Shown in pieces: positions 26,801 to 32,976 of a stretch of 64,000 nucleotides of DNA (positions are counted from its first letter, which is position 1; every line of letters begins with the position of its first letter). The translations under genes were made by a program, and so were the position numbers. Under the pieces are notes generated by a model. It was given only the letters and a program-made list of their open reading frames with translations, did not search any database and was not told the origin of the DNA. Source of the stretch: Planctomycetaceae bacterium. GTDB taxonomy: Bacteria; Planctomycetota; Planctomycetia; Pirellulales; Thermoguttaceae. Where the stretch lies: positions 1 through 64,000 of the forward strand of contig SFIW01000005.1 in assembly GCA_004556055.1 (NCBI GenBank), in the 5' to 3' direction.

Positions 26801-27424
26801 TTCGGGAACTATGTCGTCGCTAAGACGGAACCAACATTCTTTTTTCGAGTCGTTATAGACTCCGACCGCGTCGAGAGCGAGGTCGTAAATCTGCGCTTCG
26901 ATCGAACGTTTCGTCTCGCCTTTGAAGAGCAATTTGGCGAGCGCGTGGGCGCGTTTTCCATCGGTCTGCCGAAAAGCGGCGACGAGCGCGGAGCGCAAAA
27001 GGGCGTTGTTTTCTGATTCCTCAATGATCGACCAGCCGGGCTGAAGACCGATTTCAAAAGCGTATCCTTGAGCAAGCTGGATGAAAAAGGAGTCGAGAGT
27101 GCAAACGCGCAAACGGTTGATCGACCGGGCGACGGAGACAGTTAGATCGCGGAGGGTTTCCCAAGAAATTGCGTCCGGATCGCCGACTAGTTCCTTCGAA
27201 AGCGCGCGCGCGCCTTCATGTGTCGCGCCCCCCTTCCCGAGTCGCGCTAGAATACGACTCTGAATCTCCCCAGCGGCTTTGCGCGTGAATGTCGTCGCTA
27301 AAATTGAGTCTACCGGAGCGCCCGCGAGGAGAAGCTTCAAATAGCGTTCGCTCAGTCTGTAGGTTTTTCCAGAGCCTGCGGAGGCGCGTATGATCAGGTG
27401 CTTGAAAGGAGCTTCGTCAGACAT
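23813..27424 (-). CDS. AddA/RecB-like UvrD-family helicase-nuclease
   Basis: This 1,203-residue protein has superfamily 1A helicase motifs in order: Walker A ASAGSGKT (14-21), Ia ATTFTRKAAGE, II LLLDEFQDAS, III VGDVKQAIYGWRGG, V VMTIHASKGLEF and VI LLYVAITRPKRALY. A C-terminal RecB-type nuclease domain shows GVIDRLVLL, VDFKTD and QLKAYE, so the Asp...Asp-x-Lys...Gln core is present. This is the AddA layout for processing double-strand DNA ends before recombination. No AddB-like partner lies beside it, so it may pair with a distant gene or work alone. I see no clear ribosome site before ATG 27424. A dyad sits about 30 bp upstream. Confidence 0.88.
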   Translation of the reverse strand: MSDEAPFKHLIIRASAGSGKTYRLSERYLKLLLAGAPVDSILATTFTRKAAGEIQSRILARLGKGGATHEGARALSKELVGDPDAISWETLRDLTVSVARSINRLRVCTLDSFFIQLAQGYAFEIGLQPGWSIIEESENNALLRSALVAAFRQTDGKRAHALAKLLFKGETKRSIEAQIYDLALDAVGVYNDSKKECWFRLSDDIVPEASAQECVDALIHAETPQTKSGPSASCVTLRDKLLEYVEKENWKDILASAPIKKILDSLKEEDEDVEISYYRVRLEGSFRNALKNLAILAASNVKKRYMEELASLWYLLDAVSFYFNRYKGNSGAYRFDDLALKLASMGMEGRDEETDYRLDVKTRHLLLDEFQDASYKQWSILRPFAKNIVSVDPESLDSDDPEYVKKLATFFCVGDVKQAIYGWRGGIAEIFEAIETELKNVKTDPSSKNWRSCPVVINAVNEVFDPDNFKKNPAFPKPEMAESPEDEMIADATRSAVCKWAGQFEEHQWAEKNEKLDGFWSIETAPIYSDERTLAQNAWLPIAEPDDEGGRVVEFPQSAPDDAIERVEFDPEEGDVSKEDPQKKSPSALQKALNIAYAARRIKELHEKYPRASIGVLARSNRYLANILRCLKKLGVDASEEGGATIVDTAAVGALLAVVRLAAHPEDSVDAFCLANIAPIAEKLGLPFAGGASGSVSATTCRRVSSILREKIETNGLGAFLSGLRDLLAPLCERERERERLDQFVEFAISYEARRPQATLDEFLQEVQEYKAQAPSDSCVRVMTIHASKGLEFDIVVLPELEQHRAISDISKNRFIAGRESPVSEIDCVLKNLAKDERSFLIPAEYQKYFSNAIERQVQEAFCLLYVAITRPKRALYAIIPPFGTPIIKKELGEKEAKSRETGSKKLTFAEILRLGLPSKAPLDQTSSLYENPQRLYAKGSVDWGRDLQAPILDEETVQVIPPVRAPEGAQTVLFKRSARNRLLYRRKTPTDAHKEDARIWTPPGRFVRGKCLHACFELTEWLDRNDAPADDRLMRRILPETRYDRRRAAGEIKEFRKLCATQYVRRLLAYESYFDPQTAPAPFAKATELSAPRLELLRERPFTLETKRGLSDEPETGELLRGVIDRLVLLYDADEVVAADVVDFKTDEKFPDDSRLDEYRKQLKAYETVVKNQYGLPPSAISLRLAFVTLEREVDVKRLADA

Positions 27425-27453
27425 AATGCGCGTTTGGTGAAAATAAGTAGAAT

Positions 27454-27476
27454 TTAACGACTGTAGCGGTCGTTAA
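27454..27476. promoter_or_regulatory. Dyad TTAACGAC-N7-GTCGTTAA upstream of the helicase-nuclease
   Basis: This is a perfect 8-bp inverted repeat (27454-27461 and 27469-27476) about 30 bp before the start of the AddA-like gene. There is no U-run beside it, so an operator is more likely than a terminator. Confidence 0.45.
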
Positions 27477-27533
27477 GTTGTTAATTGAATGGATGTTACG
27501 ATTGTAGGAAAGGAGCTTAAAAACGACAATAGC

Positions 27534-27565
27534 AAAAGCTCCGCAGACGTTGGAATCGCGGAGCT
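27534..27565 (-). terminator. Intrinsic terminator after apbE
   Basis: The stem AGCTCCGC with GCGGAGCT (27537-27544 and 27558-27565) is followed, on the minus strand, by TTTT then GCTATT. It lies 50 bp after the apbE stop and separates it from the helicase-nuclease gene. Confidence 0.6.
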
Positions 27566-27614
27566 ATTATGAAGAAACACGGAAGAGGAATCTAAGCGAT
27601 TCGCGGAGTGATCA

Positions 27615-28922
27615 TTACTTGAGGGTTTCGATCTGTTCGTCTGCTAAATTGGAGTCGATTTTTTCGAAGGTTTCCGAGGACTTTTCGTCGATCTTCGAGG
27701 CGGCTGGATCGAATCGGTAAACGTAGAGGACGGCGACTCCTAATTCGTTTGCGAGTGGAATTCCTTCGTCGGCGCCTAGGACGAAGAATGCAGTCGCGAA
27801 GGCGTCGGCCTGAGCGCATGAGAGGGCGTCGCATGAGAGGGAGACGACGGAAACGGAGCCGAGACGGGGAGAATCGTCGTTTTCATCGGCTAAATCGGCA
27901 GGTTTACCAGAGCGCGGATCGACGAAGTGGGAGAAGGTTAGGGTTCCGACTTGCGCGGCGTTGTTGTAATCTCCGCTTGTGGCGAGCGCGGCGTTCGAGT
28001 CTTTTCCTGCGGGACGAAGGAGGCGATAGACGTCGGGTTTTCCAAGGTCGTCGGGTTGCTGAACCGCTTTGGGTTTCTGGACGCCGAGAACCCAGGGCAG
28101 TGGTTCGCGCGTTTCGTAGTCGAATTTTTCACCGGCGCAACGTACTTCGCCGCCGACTTCGAGCATATAATTATTGAGTCCTAATTCTTCGAGCTTTTGG
28201 CCCGCTATGTCGACGGCGTATCCCTTCGCGACGCTGGAGAGATCGATCGTCAAAGCGGGATCGGCTTTCTTGAGCGCAGGGGTCGGTTCAAGTCGGACTT
28301 CAAGCTTTTCGTAACCAACGCGAGCGCGCAAGGCTTCGATTTCTTCGTCGGAGGGGAAGGCGGCGAGGGGCGACTTGTTGGGGCCGAAGCGATAGAGGTT
28401 GACGAGGGGCGCGACGGTGACGTCAAAAGCGCCTTTTGTTTTTCGAGAGACGTCGAGGGCAATATCGACGATCTTAGCGACGTCGTATGAGACGTCGATC
28501 CAATCGGCGGACTCGCTTTTGTTAAACTTCGAGACGTCGGAGTCGACGCGGTATGTCGACGCGGCGAGATCGATTTTGTCAAGTTCGCGCTGAACGAGTC
28601 GCGCGAGGAACTCTTCGCAGGAAGATACGGCGGGCTGGTCGGCCTTATCCCCCGAATCGTCGGCGACTCCGTTGAGATTGAGGGCGACGAGCGTTTCTGG
28701 AGAGGCGACGACGGAAGCGTTCCAGGTCGTGCCCATCGTGACGCCGTGGATTTTAAAGAGCTGGCGGGTATCTTTGGTCGTCTCTTCTTTGAATAGATAC
28801 GGCTTAGCGAGGAAGACGACGAGAGCCAGGATGACGAGAGCGCGTATGACGACGCCCCCCTTTGAGGATTCTTGCTCCGACGCGTCTTGTTGCGTCGCTT
28901 TGTCGTTTTCTTTCGTCGCCAT
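27615..28922 (-). CDS. apbE: FAD:protein FMN transferase (ApbE)
   Basis: This 435-residue protein has one N-terminal membrane segment (VVIRALVILALVVFLAKPYLF, about 25-45), then an ApbE domain. Recognisable family stretches are IHGVTMGTTWNASVV, ELDKIDLAASTYRVDSDVSKFNKS, PLVNLYRFGP, LTIDLSSVAKGYAVD, LEVGGEVRCAG, ALATSGDYNN and FSHFVDPRSGKPA. The last two are near the FAD and metal sites. ApbE transfers FMN to threonine of exported electron-transfer proteins such as NqrC, RnfG and flavocytochromes. No target protein is in the window. An insert of charged residues follows the first strand (about 85-100). ATG has AGAGG seven bases upstream. Confidence 0.92.
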   Translation of the reverse strand: MATKENDKATQQDASEQESSKGGVVIRALVILALVVFLAKPYLFKEETTKDTRQLFKIHGVTMGTTWNASVVASPETLVALNLNGVADDSGDKADQPAVSSCEEFLARLVQRELDKIDLAASTYRVDSDVSKFNKSESADWIDVSYDVAKIVDIALDVSRKTKGAFDVTVAPLVNLYRFGPNKSPLAAFPSDEEIEALRARVGYEKLEVRLEPTPALKKADPALTIDLSSVAKGYAVDIAGQKLEELGLNNYMLEVGGEVRCAGEKFDYETREPLPWVLGVQKPKAVQQPDDLGKPDVYRLLRPAGKDSNAALATSGDYNNAAQVGTLTFSHFVDPRSGKPADLADENDDSPRLGSVSVVSLSCDALSCAQADAFATAFFVLGADEGIPLANELGVAVLYVYRFDPAASKIDEKSSETFEKIDSNLADEQIETLK

Positions 28923-29011
28923 GTTAGCCTCTGTCTAGAATGAAATCGCGCGTTGAAGTAAGCCGCAAACGCGTCGCGCGAGAATGCGTCGCGGCGTCGT
29001 AAAGCCGTGTG

Positions 29012-30256
29012 TTAGAGGATGAGCATCGCGTCGCCGTAGCTGAAGAAGCGATAGTCTTCGGCGATCGCCTCTTCGTACGCGCGCTTAAGGAGCGCGTCCC
29101 CTCCGAAGGTTCGCACGAGAATGACGAGCGTCGATTTCGGGAGGTGGAAGTTTGTCAACATCGCGTCGACTGTCTTGAAGCGATACGGCGGGCGAATGAA
29201 AAGGTTCGTCTGGCCGGAAAAGGGCTGTAGTTTGTAGTCGTTCAAACCAGTGGAATCGATCGACCCGTCGGGATTGACGTTGCTCGCGGATTCCAGCGTT
29301 CTGACAGAGGTCGTGCCGACGGCTATCACTCGTCCGCCGCGGGCTTTTCTGTCTTCAAGTCTTCGGACGACGTCTTCAGAGATCGTCGCGAATTCGGAGT
29401 GCATCTGATGCTCGGCGATCTTTTTGACCGTGATCGGCTTGAAAGTCCCCGCGCCGACGTGAAGAGTGACGGCGCACACGTCGACGCCGATTTCGGCGAT
29501 ATCGTGAAGCAACTCTTTGGTGAAGTGAAGGCCTGCGGTTGGAGCAGCGACGGCTCCCGGTTCGCGCGCGTAGACGGTCTGATAGTTGTCGCGATCCTCG
29601 GGAACCATTCTTCCAGAACGAATATACGGCGGTATCGGAACCCAGCCGACGCGATCAAGGAAGGAGAATGAGTCTTCCCCTTCTTTGAGGATAGGACGCA
29701 CGATCAGCGTTTTCGCCTCGGTGTGAGCGACAACCTCTAAATACCGCGTCATGCCGCCGGTAGAACTCATGAGTTCAATCTGTTCTCCCGGTTGGAGGTA
29801 CCCTCGCGTTTTAGACATGATTTCCCAGAATCCGCGCGCGTCGTACTGAAGGAAGAGGCCTTCCCATCGTCCGCCGGTTCTTGCGCGCCTTCCGATAAGT
29901 CGCGCGGGGATGACCTTTGTGTCGTTGAGAACGAGAGCGTCTTCGGGACGCAAATATTCGACGATATTCGAGACGCGTCGATGTTCGATCGTTTGCTTTT
30001 GCCGATCGACGACCATCATTCGTGCGTTTGCGCGGTTGGCTAACGGGGTCTGAGCGACGAGTCTTTCGGGGAGTTCGTAATCGTACTGATCGAGTTCGTC
30101 GATTTCCGGTTCGTTATTTGGGGCGTTTGAGGGGAGGACGTCGACCTTTGGGGTCTCGTCTTTAGGAGGGTTTTGAGAGTGTTCTTGACCCGATTGTGTG
30201 TTTGAATTTGGAGCGCTTTTGAACGCCGAGACGATCTTACTAAATAAACTGCTCAA
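29012..30256 (-). CDS. queA: S-adenosylmethionine:tRNA ribosyltransferase-isomerase (QueA)
   Basis: This 414-residue protein matches QueA from about residue 55: YDYELPERLVAQTPLANRANARMMVVD, LVLNDTKVIPARL, WVPIPPYIR, REPGAVAAPTAGLHFT, LHVGAGTFKPI, VIAVGTTSVRTLES and LTNFHLPKSTLVILV. QueA moves the ribosyl group of SAM to the preQ1 base in tRNA during queuosine synthesis. The enzyme is usually about 345 residues; here a 53-residue polar, Asn/Pro/Glu-rich N-terminal extension precedes it. No ATG exists in the extension. The start appears to be TTG 30256 with AGGA eight bases upstream, just after an in-frame stop. No other queuosine gene is nearby. Confidence 0.93.
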   Translation of the reverse strand: MSSLFSKIVSAFKSAPNSNTQSGQEHSQNPPKDETPKVDVLPSNAPNNEPEIDELDQYDYELPERLVAQTPLANRANARMMVVDRQKQTIEHRRVSNIVEYLRPEDALVLNDTKVIPARLIGRRARTGGRWEGLFLQYDARGFWEIMSKTRGYLQPGEQIELMSSTGGMTRYLEVVAHTEAKTLIVRPILKEGEDSFSFLDRVGWVPIPPYIRSGRMVPEDRDNYQTVYAREPGAVAAPTAGLHFTKELLHDIAEIGVDVCAVTLHVGAGTFKPITVKKIAEHQMHSEFATISEDVVRRLEDRKARGGRVIAVGTTSVRTLESASNVNPDGSIDSTGLNDYKLQPFSGQTNLFIRPPYRFKTVDAMLTNFHLPKSTLVILVRTFGGDALLKRAYEEAIAEDYRFFSYGDAMLIL

Positions 30257-30406
30257 GGCCGTGATCCTGGAAATCCGAACGTAGACGCGACGCCGCGCGT
30301 GTTAGGAAAAAACAATATTTCAAACTCTGTTTATTATAACGAGAGTTTCGGCTTGTAAAAGGAGCGGTCGATAATTTTGGAGGGGCGGCGTCGGAGGTTT
30401 GGGGGC

Positions 30407-30434
30407 TTGCCGTCGGACGTGCGCGCTTTAATAT
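30407..30434 (+). promoter_or_regulatory. Possible promoter for the glycosyltransferase gene
   Basis: TTGCCG (30407-30412) and TAATAT (30429-30434) are 16 bp apart, about 75 bp before the chosen start at 30509. Confidence 0.35.
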
Positions 30435-30508
30435 ATTTAGTATTCCGAAGACGGTAATTTAGAACGTCTTGTTTCAGGTTGCGCGGCGTCGTTTGCGAGG
30501 AGATCAAG

Positions 30509-31654
30509 TTGACGGAGAAGAATAGGGGAGACGGTCGCATTCGGGTTGGACTTGTGATTCTCGAACTTTCGCGCGGCGGTGCGGAGAAGGCGTTCTTTGA
30601 ACTTGCGACGCGCCTTGAGCGGAGACGGTTCGACGTCGTCGTCTATACGATTAGCGGACGCGCGCGGGACTTGGAGGAGTCGTATCTTCCGGAGCTTGAA
30701 GCGCGTGGAGTCGAGACGCGGAACTTAGGACTTCGGAGCGTTTGGGGCGCTCCTTTTGCGCTCGCGCGACTTGCCAATGCGTTTCGACGAGATCATATCG
30801 ACGTCGTGCAAGCTTTTATGTATCATGCGAATATTCTTGGCCGCGTTGCGGGTCGACTTGGGGGAGCGCGGTTGATTTGCGCTGGGATACGCGTCGCGGA
30901 ACGGGACGGACGCTTCCGTCTTTTGATCGATCGATGGACGCGTTTTCTTTGCGACGCGTGGATTTGCGTCGGTGAATCGACGGCTCGTTTTACTCGAGAG
31001 ACTGGGCGGATTCCACGTTCGCGCGTTCATTCGATTCCCAACGGCGTTTCGCTCGACGGACTGGAGCGTCGCGTCGCGAGGGAAGGGGGGCGGAAGAGGA
31101 TGATCGCGATCGGTCGTCTCTGCCCTCAGAAAGGTTTCGACTGGCTGTTGACGACGCATAACAGTTGGCTGACGCCCTCAACGCGTCGCGATTGGGAACT
31201 TTGGATTGTCGGCGCTGGGGAGGATCGCGAGGCGTTGGAGCGCCTCTGCGAAGAGGAAGGACTCGACGATTTCGCGCGTTTTGTCGGATGGCGAAAGGAC
31301 GCGCGCGATCTCCTTTGCGAATCGGAACTTTTTCTTCTTCCCTCGCGATGGGAAGGGATGGCAAACGCGCTTCTCGAGGCGTGCGCGGCGGGACTTCCAA
31401 CTCTTTGCATGGACGTCGAAGGGACGCGCGAGGTTCTCGGGGAGTCGAGCGACGAGCAGATTTGCGCGCTGGGGAACGCGGAAGAATGGGGGCGAAAGCT
31501 TGAACGTCTAACAGGGGACGCGGAGCTTCGAGCGCGACTTGGATCGCAAAATCGAGAGCGCGTCGCGCGCGAATTTACCCTTGACGGAGTCGCAAGGCTC
31601 TATGAAAATCTTTGGACGCGCCTTTTGTCGGAGCGAACGCGCTCCGATTCTTAA
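30509..31654 (+). CDS. GT4-family glycosyltransferase
   Basis: This is a 381-residue GT-B fold enzyme. The N-terminal domain opens with RVGLVILELSRGGAEKAFFELA, the usual start of group 1 transferases. The C-terminal domain has MIAIGRLCPQKGFDWLL, DWELWIVGAGEDREALERL, FVGWRKD and finally SRWEGMANALLEACAAG, the E-x7-E motif that binds the nucleotide sugar. It probably adds a sugar to a cell-surface polysaccharide or lipid at the inner face of the membrane; donor and acceptor are not predictable. I chose TTG 30509 because GAGGAG lies six bases upstream; an earlier in-frame TTG (30479) has no such site. It is followed after 17 bp by the next gene. Confidence 0.88.
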   Translation: MTEKNRGDGRIRVGLVILELSRGGAEKAFFELATRLERRRFDVVVYTISGRARDLEESYLPELEARGVETRNLGLRSVWGAPFALARLANAFRRDHIDVVQAFMYHANILGRVAGRLGGARLICAGIRVAERDGRFRLLIDRWTRFLCDAWICVGESTARFTRETGRIPRSRVHSIPNGVSLDGLERRVAREGGRKRMIAIGRLCPQKGFDWLLTTHNSWLTPSTRRDWELWIVGAGEDREALERLCEEEGLDDFARFVGWRKDARDLLCESELFLLPSRWEGMANALLEACAAGLPTLCMDVEGTREVLGESSDEQICALGNAEEWGRKLERLTGDAELRARLGSQNRERVAREFTLDGVARLYENLWTRLLSERTRSDS

Positions 31655-31671
31655 CTGGGAGGAAGAGAAAG

Positions 31672-32937
31672 ATGGTTGCGCGAAGGGTTGTGACGATATT
31701 CTTTTCAGCGACGACGACGATCTTGCTTTTGTCGACGTCCGCGAGTGGAGCGACGGAGAACGAGATCGCGAAGATCGCAAACGCGTACGAGTCGCAGTGG
31801 CAGGACGTTCGCGCGCTGAGGATTCAATACCGTCGCGAAAGTCGGACTCGAACCTCGACGAACGTCTTTAAAGAATGCGACTGGGAGATGGTCGGAGATC
31901 GGATGAAGTCTCTTGAGGGGAGAACGACGACGTTTCCTCTTGATCCGCTCAACCCGGACTCGAAGCCGTTGACGGCGAACGTCGTTTCGCTGAGTTATTT
32001 CGACGGAACTAAGACGTACGAACTTTCCGAGCCCGCAGATCTATGGCCGATCGCCGAAACGCGTCTCGAAGACTACGAGGAGCTTCGTCGTCGCGGATTC
32101 CGCGCGTCGATTTCCAATCGCTACAAACATTGGCGCTTCTGGTTTTCGTGCCCGATTCCGCGCTATTTTTCAACGCCTTCCGAATCGGAGCCGATCTCTC
32201 TTCCAGCTCTCGTCGCGAAGTATCCTTCGAAGATTTTTAAGCGCGCTCGCGCGTCGAATGGCGACTCTCTTGTGCAGCTCGAAATCCGCGACGATTCCGT
32301 TCGAGGGGACTACGAATCTTTTTTCGACTCCTGGACAATGTACCTCTCCCTGAACGAGACGAAAAAATACGCGGTTGAGGGGTATCAACTAAACGTTCGA
32401 ATGAAAAAGAATCCCGCGGAAAAAATCGTGTCGGAATACTCGGTGGGCAACTTCAAGGAATTCGGCGAAGGAATTTGGATTCCGACGAACGTAGAATATC
32501 GCGAACATAGCTCGGGTCAACGCAGCTCGCTCACGAGGATTGTGATCCTCGGCGTGGCGATAAACGTTCCGTCTTCAAATTTCAGCGATTTTCACTTCAT
32601 ACCAGGTATGGTCGTGCGCGAACAAAACTGGCGCGAAGGTGAAGAAAAACCGACGACTTTGACCCACGTCTGGGGAACGGACGCGCCTGAGATTACCTAC
32701 GCGAGCGACAAAGAGTTTTGGCAGTTCTACAACAAGGAATATCCCTATGTAGAGCCCGAGGTCGAAGAACCGGAAGACGGCTTCGGCAAAGAGAGGAATC
32801 GTCTTCTCTTTTACGGCGCCCTTGCGACCCTCCTGGCGTTTGCGGGGCTCGTAATCTATACCCGCAGCGCAATCTCTCGCGACATGGAAGAAGAGGAACT
32901 CTATGCCGCTCAAGAAGCGCTGAAGAAAAAAACATAA
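31672..32937 (+). CDS. Secreted/membrane protein of unknown function
   Basis: I do not recognise this 421-residue protein. It has a signal peptide (VVTIFFSATTTILLLSTSASGATE) and a large domain rich in Tyr, Trp and Arg (SQWQDVRALRIQYRRESRTRT near the start). A C-terminal membrane segment (LLFYGALATLLAFAGLVIY, about 375-393) is followed by a short charged tail, so most of it would face the periplasm. The early LRIQYRRES pattern recalls the start of outer-membrane-lipoprotein-sorting folds, but that is only an impression. ATG 31672 has GGGAGGA eight bases upstream. It is probably co-transcribed with the glycosyltransferase. Confidence 0.7.
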   Translation: MVARRVVTIFFSATTTILLLSTSASGATENEIAKIANAYESQWQDVRALRIQYRRESRTRTSTNVFKECDWEMVGDRMKSLEGRTTTFPLDPLNPDSKPLTANVVSLSYFDGTKTYELSEPADLWPIAETRLEDYEELRRRGFRASISNRYKHWRFWFSCPIPRYFSTPSESEPISLPALVAKYPSKIFKRARASNGDSLVQLEIRDDSVRGDYESFFDSWTMYLSLNETKKYAVEGYQLNVRMKKNPAEKIVSEYSVGNFKEFGEGIWIPTNVEYREHSSGQRSSLTRIVILGVAINVPSSNFSDFHFIPGMVVREQNWREGEEKPTTLTHVWGTDAPEITYASDKEFWQFYNKEYPYVEPEVEEPEDGFGKERNRLLFYGALATLLAFAGLVIYTRSAISRDMEEEELYAAQEALKKKT

Positions 32938-32976
32938 CGCGGCGCGTTTCTTTCCCCCTTGGTTCAAAGCCCCGCG

